Of a DNA stretch of 64,000 bases, positions 39,380 to 48,506 are shown piece by piece. How positions within the stretch are numbered: the stretch's first letter is position 1; each line of letters opens with the position of its first letter. The notes below the pieces were generated by a model. It saw only the letters and a program-made list of their open reading frames with translations. It was not told the origin of the DNA and searched no databases. The stretch is from the NCBI RefSeq assembly GCF_003327285.1, contig NZ_KZ848474.1, forward strand, positions 558,001-622,000, read 5' to 3'. The translations under genes were made by a program, and so were the position numbers. This DNA comes from Microbacterium sorbitolivorans (GTDB taxonomy: Bacteria; Actinomycetota; Actinomycetes; Actinomycetales; Microbacteriaceae).

Positions 39380-40905
39380 GCGCGCACCCCGATCGGTCCC
39401 GCGGAACGGTCGCCGCGCACGCGCTTGAGCACGAGCTCGGCGCTGATGAGGCACATGGGCAGCCCCACGCCGGGCACCGTCGTCGCGCCGGCGAGCAGCA
39501 GCCCTCGCACTCCCCGCGCCCTCGTGCTGCCGCGGAAGATCGCGCTCTGCCGGAGCGTGTGCGCGGGGCCGATCGCGCCGCCGCGCCAGGATCCGTACTC
39601 GCGTTCGAAATCGGCCGGCCCGATCGTGCGCCGCACGACGATGCGCTCGGCGAGGTCGGGGACGCCCGCCCACTCTGAGATCTGTCGGACCGCGGTGTCG
39701 GCTGCGGCCTCGACGCGCGCGTCGCCGCCCGCACCGATGCTCGTGTCGGCCGGGACGGGAACGAGCACGAAGAGGTTCTCGTGGCCCGCGGGCGCGACGG
39801 AGTCGTCGGTCGCGCTCGGCCGGCACACGTAGAGCGACGCCGGGTCCGGTATCCGGGGTTCGGAGCCGTAGATTGCGTCGAAGCCCTCCTCCCACGCGTT
39901 CGTGAAGAACAGCGTGTGATGGGCGAGTTGAGGGAGCTCACCCTCGACACCCAGGAGCGCCAGGACCGCGCCCGGGCCGGGATTTCGCTGCCGCCACCAG
40001 CGAGCGCTGCGGCGCGGCGCGCGGTGCGGCAGGAGCTGCTCGGTCACGCGCACGTCGGTCGTCGAGACGACGGTGTCGGCGGGAAACACCTTGCGCTCGC
40101 CGCCGGGAGTGCGCGCTTCGACGCCGCGTGCCCGACGCCCGTCGACGAGGATCCGCGCGGCGCGGTGTCCTGTGAGGATCGTCACGCCGTTCTGCTCCGC
40201 GAGCCGGGTGATCGCGGCGATGATCTCGCCGAAACCGCCGCGCGGGTACAGCACGCCCTGGTCGACATCGAGGTGGCTCATGAGGTGGTACATGCTCGGT
40301 GCTTCGGCGGGCGAGGTGCCGAGGAAGACCGAGAGGTAGCCGAGCACCTGCTGTACGCGCCGCGACTCGGAGTGCGCCGCGATGAAGCGGTCGAGCGGCT
40401 GGGCGAGCAGGCGCGCGAGCCTCGGCAGGCGACGCAGGGTCTCGCGGTCTGCGATGCCGTCGAGCGTATTGAAGTTCGTGTAGAGGAAGCGGCTCGTCGC
40501 CATCTCGTAGGTGTCGGCGGCCGAGTCGAAATAGCGCGTGAGGCCGTCGCGAGCGCCGGGATCCAAGCCGATGATCGCCTCCCGCGCGTTCTCGGCGGGC
40601 AGATCGAACGGCGCGGGGTCGTTCTCGAAGTAGACGCGGTAGCCGGGGTCGAGGCGCGCGAGGTCGAGCTGCTCGGCCGACGATGTGCCCATCAGGCGGA
40701 AGAAGTGGTCGAAGACCTCGGGCATGAGGTACCAGGAAGGGCCCGTGTCGAAGGTAAAGCCCGCCTCGCGCCAGGTCCCCGCGCGTCCGCCGAGCTCGTC
40801 GCGCGACTCCAGCAGGGTGACATCGTGACCGTCGCGCGCGAGCAGGGCGGCGCTCGCGAGACCGGAGATGCCGCCGCCGATGACGACGATTCGCCGCGCG
40901 GTCAT
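39376..40905 (-). CDS. crtI: Phytoene desaturase CrtI
   Basis: The 509-residue FAD enzyme converts phytoene to lycopene. It has the N-terminal dinucleotide motif VVIGGGISGLASAALLARDG with LGGRAGTWREAGFTFDTGPSWY, the central YPRGGFGEIIAAITRLAEQN, and the C-terminal LLLAGATTVPGVGLPMCLIS. Length is typical. The ATG overlaps the crtB... stop side and the stop overlaps crtYe: both junctions are 4-bp overlaps (start at 40905 follows the crtB reading end order on the minus strand with crtB upstream). Membrane-associated. Confidence 0.95.
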   Translation of the reverse strand: MTARRIVVIGGGISGLASAALLARDGHDVTLLESRDELGGRAGTWREAGFTFDTGPSWYLMPEVFDHFFRLMGTSSAEQLDLARLDPGYRVYFENDPAPFDLPAENAREAIIGLDPGARDGLTRYFDSAADTYEMATSRFLYTNFNTLDGIADRETLRRLPRLARLLAQPLDRFIAAHSESRRVQQVLGYLSVFLGTSPAEAPSMYHLMSHLDVDQGVLYPRGGFGEIIAAITRLAEQNGVTILTGHRAARILVDGRRARGVEARTPGGERKVFPADTVVSTTDVRVTEQLLPHRAPRRSARWWRQRNPGPGAVLALLGVEGELPQLAHHTLFFTNAWEEGFDAIYGSEPRIPDPASLYVCRPSATDDSVAPAGHENLFVLVPVPADTSIGAGGDARVEAAADTAVRQISEWAGVPDLAERIVVRRTIGPADFEREYGSWRGGAIGPAHTLRQSAIFRGSTRARGVRGLLLAGATTVPGVGLPMCLISAELVLKRVRGDRSAGPIGVRA

Positions 40906-41768
40906 CGCGGATCCCTTCCGGCGATCGCCCGCAGGACGATCGCGGCCTTCGTGCGGCGCGGCACCGAGAGGCGCTCGCGACGGATCCGTTCGGCGGGCGC
41001 CGCCGCCAGCAGGCGGTTGAGCTCGGCGAAGAGGCCGAGGGCCGCGCCCGTCGCGCTGCGTGCGCGGCGCGGGAGGTGCGGGAGTGCGCGGCGGGCGGCC
41101 GCGAGGTCGGCTTCGATGTCGGCGACGATGGCGCGCTTCTCCTCCTCGGAGAACCGGGCGGGATCGACGCCGGGGAAGTAGCAGCGGCCGAGCCGATCGC
41201 AGTCATCGGCGAGGTCGCGGAGGAAATTGACCTTCTGGAAGGCCGAGCCCAGTCGGCGGGCACCCTCCTCGACGTCGGGGCGGCGCTCGGTCGTCGCGCC
41301 GCGCTCGAGCATGAAGGCTCGCAGGCACATGCTGCCGACGACCTCCGCGGACCCGTGGATGTACCGGCGGTAGGCCTCGTCATCGAACGCAGCCGGAGGA
41401 TCGATATCCGTGCGCATCGACGAGAAGAAAGCGGCGACGAGCTCCTCCGCGATACCCGTCTCGCGAGCCGTGACGGCGAACGCGTGCACCGTGAGGTTGG
41501 CGCTGAAGCCGCGCCGCATCGCGGTGAGCGTTTCGCGTTCGAGCTCGTCGAGGATCCGCCGCCGTTCCTCCGCGTCGACGCCGGCCTCGGCGGCCGGGCC
41601 GTCGACGACCTCGTCGGCGACGCGCACCAGCGCGTAGATGTCGGCGATCGCGGCGCGCACGCGGCGCGTGAGCAGGCGGCTCGCGAGGCCGAACGACGTC
41701 GAGTACGCCCCGATCACGCGCGCCGACGAAACGCGTGCCGTGCCGGTGTAGAGGTCGAGCCCGGTCAC
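40902..41768 (-). CDS. crtB: Phytoene synthase CrtB
   Basis: The 288-residue trans-isoprenyl synthase condenses two GGPP to phytoene. Both aspartate motifs are visible: VRVADEVVDG and NFLRDLADDCDRLGRCYFPG. GSAEVVGSMCLRAFMLERGA lies between. GTG 41768 (GLDLYTG...) was chosen because it overlaps the crtE stop (GTGA); longer open sequence upstream lies within crtE. The downstream end overlaps the crtI start. Confidence 0.95.
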   Translation of the reverse strand: MTGLDLYTGTARVSSARVIGAYSTSFGLASRLLTRRVRAAIADIYALVRVADEVVDGPAAEAGVDAEERRRILDELERETLTAMRRGFSANLTVHAFAVTARETGIAEELVAAFFSSMRTDIDPPAAFDDEAYRRYIHGSAEVVGSMCLRAFMLERGATTERRPDVEEGARRLGSAFQKVNFLRDLADDCDRLGRCYFPGVDPARFSEEEKRAIVADIEADLAAARRALPHLPRRARSATGAALGLFAELNRLLAAAPAERIRRERLSVPRRTKAAIVLRAIAGRDPR

Positions 41769-42814
41769 GATTCCCGCTCCGCACAGCGGCGCGCGAGCTG
41801 TGCCAGCTCGTCGCGGAGCGGCGCCGGAAGCGCCGAGCGCTCGATACGACGGATGGCGGCATCGCATTCCCGCGCGAGCAGCAGCTCGGCTCGCGACCGT
41901 GCGCCGCTCTCGATAAGCGCCGCGCGCATCCGCTGCGCATCGTCGGCGTCGAGCGATCGCCGGCCGAACAAGTGGCGCACCTCTTCCCACGCGTCCGTGC
42001 CCTCGGCGTACGCGATGAGCAGTGTGCGCTTGCCCTCCCGCAGATCGCCGTCGACGGACTTTCCCAGCAGCTCCTCGGATCCGAAGACGCCCAGCAGGTC
42101 GTCGCGCAACTGGTAGACGAAGCCGAGCAGGGTGCCGATCTCATCGAGTTCGGCGTCGATACGGGCGTCCGCACCCGCCAGGACAGCCCCGGCGCGCAGC
42201 GGAGCGGCGAAGGAGTAGGCGGCGGTCTTATTGCGCATCATGCGCGAGATCTCGTCGGGTGTCGGTTCCAGCGTGCCGACCGAGAGGCCGATATCGGCGA
42301 ACTCGCCCGCCGCGGTCGCGAAGAGGCACTCGTCGACGAGCGTCTGGATCCCTCTCGATTGGGGAGCGGGGATCTCTGCGAGCAGCGAGTGGACGGCGCT
42401 GATGAGCAGGTCGCCCGCCAGGAGGCCCGCGGCACCGCCCCAGGCCGTAGAGGCCTCGACGGAGGAACCGCCATCGAGCGCCTCGGCGACGAACGCGCCC
42501 TGCAGATTCGTCTCGCCGCGGCGCACCAGGTCGCCGTCGAGCATGTCGTCGTGCACCAGCAACGCCGTGTGCAGCAGCTCGAAGGCGGCCGCGGCAGTGA
42601 CGGCGCCGCGGGGCTCCCCGCCACCGAGGGCGGCGTGGGCGCGCAGGAGCAGCTGGGGGCGGATCCGCTTGCCGCCGCGGATCGCGTCGCGAATCCGCGT
42701 CCAGAGCCGTCCGTATGCGTGGCCCGCCGATTCCGCACGTTCGATGCGCTCGGCGAGCAGTGCCTCGAGGCGCTCGTCGACGTCGGTCAGGCTCTGCCGG
42801 TCGGCGATGATCAT
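41765..42814 (-). CDS. crtE: Geranylgeranyl diphosphate synthase CrtE
   Basis: The 349-residue prenyl synthase has the first Asp-rich motif LVHDDMLDGDLVRRG and the second FVYQLRDDLLGVFG, with GGKRIRPQLLL near the N-terminus. It supplies the C20 precursor for carotenoids and possibly for respiratory quinones. ATG 42814 overlaps the idi stop (ATGA); a much longer open frame reaching into idi was rejected. Confidence 0.94.
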   Translation of the reverse strand: MIIADRQSLTDVDERLEALLAERIERAESAGHAYGRLWTRIRDAIRGGKRIRPQLLLRAHAALGGGEPRGAVTAAAAFELLHTALLVHDDMLDGDLVRRGETNLQGAFVAEALDGGSSVEASTAWGGAAGLLAGDLLISAVHSLLAEIPAPQSRGIQTLVDECLFATAAGEFADIGLSVGTLEPTPDEISRMMRNKTAAYSFAAPLRAGAVLAGADARIDAELDEIGTLLGFVYQLRDDLLGVFGSEELLGKSVDGDLREGKRTLLIAYAEGTDAWEEVRHLFGRRSLDADDAQRMRAALIESGARSRAELLLARECDAAIRRIERSALPAPLRDELAQLARRCAERES

Positions 42815-43395
42815 GGCTGTGCCTCCAGGGCCGGCAAGGGCGCGAACTCGGGCACGGAAGCGAACTCCGGCGCGACGAGGCTGAGGAGCTCGAGCTGCTC
42901 CACCAGCCAGGGACTGAACGCCCACGGGGTGGCGCGCGCAGCGGTGAGGAGATCGGCGGTCCGCACCCAGGTCAGGTCCATGACTTCGTCGGGATTCGCA
43001 AGCGGATCGCTTGCCGCCGTCGCGATGTACACGGGACAGATCTCGTTCTCGACGATGCCGGAGGCGTCGATGGCTCGATAGCGGAACTCGGGCAGCGCGA
43101 GCCGTAGGCCGGTCAGCTCCATGCCGAGCTCGTGGGATGCGCGCCGCACCACCGCGTCGCCGATCGGTTCGAACGGCTGCGGGTGGCCGCAGAACGAGTT
43201 CGTCCACGTGCCGGGCCAGGTGCGTTTCGTCAGGGCGCGACGGGTCACGAGGATCCGCTCGCCCGACGGATCGAACACGTAGCAGGAGAACGCGAGATGT
43301 AGCGGAGTTTCCGCATGATGTACACCCCCTTTGTCGGCCGCGCCGATGCTGGCACCGTCGTCGTTCAGCAGCACGACTCGCTCGTGAGTTGTCAC
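42811..43395 (-). CDS. idi: Isopentenyl-diphosphate delta-isomerase, type I
   Basis: The 194-residue Nudix-fold enzyme interconverts IPP and DMAPP. Signatures: TPLHLAFSCYVFD, the catalytic Cys in WTNSFCGHPQP, RRASHELGMEL and the Glu segment GIVENEICPVYIA. GTG 43395 has GAAAGGGGAAGGGAC upstream. It is the first gene of the nine-gene operon idi-crtE-B-I-Ye-Yf-Eb-hemH-phr and feeds DMAPP both to GGPP synthesis and to the C5 additions by CrtEb. Confidence 0.94.
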   Translation of the reverse strand: MTTHERVVLLNDDGASIGAADKGGVHHAETPLHLAFSCYVFDPSGERILVTRRALTKRTWPGTWTNSFCGHPQPFEPIGDAVVRRASHELGMELTGLRLALPEFRYRAIDASGIVENEICPVYIATAASDPLANPDEVMDLTWVRTADLLTAARATPWAFSPWLVEQLELLSLVAPEFASVPEFAPLPALEAQP

Positions 43396-43436
43396 GTCCC
43401 TTCCCCTTTCGCTTCTTTCACATAGTAAATAGTATT

Positions 43437-43465
43437 CTTGGTGTAATTACAACATGGATTAGGAT
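43437..43465. promoter_or_regulatory. Divergent crt control region with TGTAATTACA palindrome
   Basis: TGTAATTACA (43442-43451) is a perfect palindrome between idi and the MarR gene. It overlaps a plausible plus-strand promoter: TTGGTG (43438-43443), 16-nt spacer, TAGGAT (43460-43465), then 6 nt to the GTG start, a leaderless layout. The minus strand holds TTGTAA and two TACTAT hexamers further along. A bound MarR protein would cover both promoters. Confidence 0.6.
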
Positions 43466-43471
43466 TTAAGG

Positions 43472-44029
43472 GTGGAGCGGGATGACGAGAGGGTGCGAAG
43501 CCTCGTGGATCCGAGATTGATGGATCCCGACGGCGAGATCGTAGCGCGCGCTCACCTCGCGCCCGATGATCTCGATCAGGTCGTCGCCGTTCTCGAGGCG
43601 ATGGGTGCGTGGAGCCGCCTGGAGCGGGAACTGAGCGCGAAGGCGCGCGAATACATGCGTCTCGGCGACACCGACATGCGCGCGCTGCGCTACCTCATCG
43701 CGGCCCAGCGGCAGGGCATCATCGCGACGCCGGGCATGATCGCGGCGCACCTGCGGATCAGCCCCGCCGCCACGACGAAGCTCACCGACCGGCTCGAGAC
43801 GGGCGGCCACATTCGACGGCTGCCGCACCCGGGGGACCGTCGCCGTATCGCCATCGAGGTGACCGAGACGACGAGCGCCTCCGCCCGGGCGTCGGTCGGG
43901 CGCAGCCACGCGCGACGATTCGACGCGATAGCGTCGTTGGCGCCCGAGGACCGGGCCGCCGTGCTGCGCTTCTTCGACGCGCTCACCCAGGCCGCCGAGG
44001 GCATCGAACCGGGGCTCGCCGAGGGCTGA
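43472..44029 (+). CDS. crtR: MarR-family regulator of carotenoid genes (CrtR-like)
   Basis: The 185-residue protein has a long N-terminal helix region and the MarR winged HTH (DTDMRALRYLIAAQRQGIIA, AAHLRISPAATTKLTDRLET, wing RLPHPGDRRRIAIEVTE). In Corynebacterium glutamicum a MarR protein divergent from crtE represses carotenogenesis and responds to GGPP; position and family match here. The GTG start is supported by the leaderless TAGGAT arrangement. The gene symbol is by analogy only. Confidence 0.85.
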   Translation: MERDDERVRSLVDPRLMDPDGEIVARAHLAPDDLDQVVAVLEAMGAWSRLERELSAKAREYMRLGDTDMRALRYLIAAQRQGIIATPGMIAAHLRISPAATTKLTDRLETGGHIRRLPHPGDRRRIAIEVTETTSASARASVGRSHARRFDAIASLAPEDRAAVLRFFDALTQAAEGIEPGLAEG

Positions 44030-44047
44030 CGCCCCGGGGTCTTCGCA

Positions 44048-44218
44048 GCCGATGCGCGCCGGTTCGGCGGCGCGCACGTCGTGGTGCCGGGGGAGACGCT
44101 CGACTTCGTCGCGGAGCAGGGTCGTGCCTGGACAGCACGGATCGTCCTGCCCGACGGGAACGGGATCGATTGGGCGGGCGAGTTCGACGAGCTCGAGAGG
44201 GTCGCGACCGCCGCCTAG
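44048..44218 (+). other. Possible 3' remnant of a small gene
   Basis: An open frame without a clear start reads HVVVPGETLDFVAEQGRAWT, ARIVLPDGNGIDWAGEFDEL and ends at TAG 44216. Codon bias (third-position G/C) looks coding. I do not recognise a family, and no good start or Shine-Dalgarno is present, so it may be a decayed gene end. From 44219 to 44297 nothing is seen. Confidence 0.35.
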
Positions 44219-44297
44219 CTTCGGTCTATGCGAGGGGCCCTTGCTACGGCTTTCGATGCCCCGGATGTTGACCGCGCCGGAGGTCTTCCCGGGCGGA

Positions 44298-46004
<1,707 letters not shown>

Positions 46005-46082
46005 CGATCCTCCTTGAGCGGGATGGGCGCTCGATTATCGTACGGCGCGGCGGGCACGACAGGTGTTGGAGAGAGCGAGCAA

Positions 46083-46113
46083 AGGGGCGCCCTCCGAATT
46101 GGAGGACGCCCCT
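46083..46113 (-). terminator. Terminator after thioredoxin gene
   Basis: AGGGGCG/CGCCCCT and CCTCC/GGAGG form a stem (46083-46095 with 46101-46113, one mismatch, GAATT loop). On the minus strand it ends in CCCTTTGC, 15 bp after the trxA stop. Confidence 0.7.
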
Positions 46114-46128
46114 GCGCGGGATCCGAGA

Positions 46129-46491
46129 TCAGTCGGCCTGCTCAGCGATCTGCGCGCGCACCTTGTCCATGTCGAGCTCCTTGACGGCCGTGACGACCTG
46201 CTCGAGTGCGGGCTTGGGGAGCGCGCCGGCCTGGCGGAAAACCAGGACGCCGTCGCGGAACGCCATGAGCGTCGGAATCGACGTGATCTGTGCTGCGGCA
46301 GCGATGCCGCGAGCGGCCTCGGTGTCGACCTTGGCGTGCACGACGTCGGGGTTCTGCTCCGACGATTCCTCGAAGATGGGGCCGAACTGGCGGCACGGGC
46401 CGCACCATTCGGCCCAGAAGTCGACGAGCGTGATGCCGTCGGAGGTGACGGCCTTCTCGAAGGTGTCGTCGGTGAGCTCGATAGTAGCCAT
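46129..46491 (-). CDS. trxA: Thioredoxin
   Basis: The 120-residue protein has the thioredoxin fold with the start of the active site at FWAEWCGPCRQFGP (WCGPC at residues 29-33), the cis-Pro region ITSIPTLMAFRDG and FRQAGALPKPALEQV. It is a cytosolic disulfide reductase. The ATG lies at 46491 with GAGAGGACGCC before it. No thioredoxin reductase gene is nearby. Confidence 0.96.
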   Translation of the reverse strand: MATIELTDDTFEKAVTSDGITLVDFWAEWCGPCRQFGPIFEESSEQNPDVVHAKVDTEAARGIAAAAQITSIPTLMAFRDGVLVFRQAGALPKPALEQVVTAVKELDMDKVRAQIAEQAD

Positions 46492-46606
46492 GGGCGTCCT
46501 CTCGTTTGGGGGCTCGTCCGAACTACCGTACGCGGCGAAGAGGGCGTGAGGGCCGTTTGCGGGAATTCATGCGCGTGAATACAGAATCGAGGAGCACAAT
46601 GGAGAT

Positions 46607-47407
46607 ATGCAGACCCCGCTGATTCCCGAGATGCCGAAACCGCAATACGTCATGTCCCAGGAGGGGTTTCGCCTCGCGACCTACACCTGGGGTGACGAGG
46701 ACGCGCCGGTCGTTCTTGCCGTGCACGGCTTTGCCTCGAGTGCGCAGGACAACTGGGTCAACACCGGCTGGGTCAGCCGCCTCGTGAACGCGGGCTTCCG
46801 CGTGCTCGCCGTTGACCAGCGCGGACATGGCCAGAGCGAGAAGCCGCACGACGCCGAGGATTACACGATGCCGTCGCTCGTCGCCGACGTCGAGGCGATC
46901 CTCGACGTCTATATGGTGGATCCGGTTCTTTATCTCGGGTACTCGCTAGGTGCCCGCGTCGGCTGGCACGTCGCGGCCGAGCTGTCGAACCGCGTCGAGC
47001 GGGCAGTGCTCGGCGGGATCCCCGATGGGCGGCCGCTCGGCCGCCTCGACCTCGACCAGGCCCGCGCCTACATCGCCGACGGCACCCCGGTGACGGATCC
47101 GGCGACGCAGAACTACGTGCGCCTCGCCGAGCGCGTCGAGGGCAACGACCTGCGCGCGCTCGTCGCGCTCGCGCAGGGGATGCGCTTCGGCGATGAGAAC
47201 CCCGATATGGGCGACGCCCCGCAACAGCCGACCCTCGTCGCGGCGGGAACCGACGACTCCATCTTTGAGGACGCGAGGTACCTCGCGAGCCTGCTGACCG
47301 ACGGATCTTTCGTCGAGATCCCGAAGCGCCACCACTTCAACGCCCCCGGTGCCCGCCAGTTCAAGGACGCAGGGCTCGACTTCCTGCGGCGCGCGATCGA
47401 CGACTGA
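46607..47407 (+). CDS. Alpha/beta hydrolase
   Basis: This is a 266-residue hydrolase with oxyanion motif VVLAVHGFASSAQDNW, nucleophile Ser in YLGYSLGARVGWH, an acid residue near AAGTDDSIFED and a terminal His in RHHFNAPGARQ. GGAGCACAAT and a further GGAG lie before the ATG. It is probably an esterase or epoxide-hydrolase-like enzyme; the substrate is unknown. It stands alone, divergent from trxA and convergent with the arabinanase gene. Confidence 0.87.
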   Translation: MQTPLIPEMPKPQYVMSQEGFRLATYTWGDEDAPVVLAVHGFASSAQDNWVNTGWVSRLVNAGFRVLAVDQRGHGQSEKPHDAEDYTMPSLVADVEAILDVYMVDPVLYLGYSLGARVGWHVAAELSNRVERAVLGGIPDGRPLGRLDLDQARAYIADGTPVTDPATQNYVRLAERVEGNDLRALVALAQGMRFGDENPDMGDAPQQPTLVAAGTDDSIFEDARYLASLLTDGSFVEIPKRHHFNAPGARQFKDAGLDFLRRAIDD

Positions 47408-47417
47408 GCCGTATCTG

Positions 47418-47480
47418 CGGAGATGAGCCGCAGCTGCGGACCGGAGCATGTGGATCCGGCGCAATTGCGGCTCATCTCCG
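47418..47480. repeat. 15-bp inverted repeat between convergent genes
   Basis: CGGAGATGAGCCGCA (47418-47432) and TGCGGCTCATCTCCG (47466-47480) are perfect inverted copies 33 bp apart, with a further CTGCGGACCGGAGC/GGATCCGGCG core. It can fold into a long hairpin and may terminate both genes. Its CTGCGG/CCGCAG vocabulary resembles the repeat array at 55,365-55,698. Confidence 0.7.
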
Positions 47481-47497
47481 AAGAACGGGCGTGACGC

Positions 47498-48499
47498 TTA
47501 GGGCACGGCCGGCCAGGCGACCGCCGGCCAGCCGTCCTGCCACTCCACCGGCAGGAGGCCCAGCCGGAACATGCCGTCCTGCGCGCCGTCGTACCAGTGG
47601 AAGGCGAGCATGTCGCCCGAGAGCGACTGGCCGCCGGGGCCGATGTTGTCGCCTTCGCTCGTGAGCACGACCGTGCCGCCATCTTCGAGTAGCGGGGAAC
47701 CGGCCTGGTCGAGATACGGGCCCGTCACCTTGTCGGCGCGGCCGACGATGATCTCGTAGGTGCTGTCGACGCCGCGGCAGCAGAAACCGCGCGACGCGAA
47801 CAGGTAGTAGGCGTCGTCGTGGGCGACGATTGTTGGGGCCTCGATCGCGTTCTCGAGCAGGCCGCGGTCGGCGATCGTTACCGGATCCGCGGATCCGGAG
47901 AGCAGCCCGCTCGGCCACTCGAGCGGGACGATCTGGAGCCCGCTCGAGAAGGATCCGAAGGAGAGCCACGGCTCTCCGTCGGCATCCTCGACGATGTTCG
48001 GGTCGATCGCGTTGTAGGGCTTGCCGGCGCTGGAAATGACCTCACCTTGGTCGATCCACTCGTACGCAGGATCCTCGGGATCGAGCGTCGTGTTCGTCGC
48101 GAGTGCGATGACCGAGCTACCGCTTCCGAAGGTGGAGGCGGCGTAGTAGAGGTACCAGGTGCCGTCGTGCTCGTAGAGCTCGGGCGCCCACAGGTTGTCG
48201 AGGCCCTCGACCTGCTCGGTGAGCCACTTGGGTTTCTCGCTCCACACCTCGCCGACGTACTCCCATTCGGCGTCGTCGTCTGAGCGGCGGATCTGGATGT
48301 TGCCGTCGCCGACCTGTCCGTTGCCGGTCGAGTAGATCCAGCTCGGCTCGTCGCTGTCGCCGCGGATGTACGCGGGATCGTGCACGAACACGTCGCCCGA
48401 GAGCTCCGGCGCTGCTGGCGCCTGGGCGCATGCGGCCGGTGCCGCCGCCGCGAAGGCGACGACGGCACCAATCAGGATCCGGCGGATCCGGGAACGCAT
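47498..48499 (-). CDS. Secreted GH43 arabinan endo-1,5-alpha-L-arabinosidase-like protein
   Basis: The 333-residue product has an N-terminal signal peptide (RRILIGAVVAFAAAAPAAC). The five-bladed GH43 propeller shows VFVHDPAYIRGDSDEPSW (catalytic-base Asp), GKPYNAIDPNIVEDADGEPW (pKa-modulating Asp) and LLENAIEAPTIVAHDDAYYL (acid Glu). SRGFCCRGVDSTYEIIVGRA is typical of subfamily 4/5 arabinanases. It cuts arabinan outside the cell. The Cys after PAA may act as lipoprotein anchor. It is the last gene of the locus, 7 bp after the GH51 gene. Confidence 0.9.
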   Translation of the reverse strand: MRSRIRRILIGAVVAFAAAAPAACAQAPAAPELSGDVFVHDPAYIRGDSDEPSWIYSTGNGQVGDGNIQIRRSDDDAEWEYVGEVWSEKPKWLTEQVEGLDNLWAPELYEHDGTWYLYYAASTFGSGSSVIALATNTTLDPEDPAYEWIDQGEVISSAGKPYNAIDPNIVEDADGEPWLSFGSFSSGLQIVPLEWPSGLLSGSADPVTIADRGLLENAIEAPTIVAHDDAYYLFASRGFCCRGVDSTYEIIVGRADKVTGPYLDQAGSPLLEDGGTVVLTSEGDNIGPGGQSLSGDMLAFHWYDGAQDGMFRLGLLPVEWQDGWPAVAWPAVP

Positions 48500-48506
48500 G
48501 CGGGGC

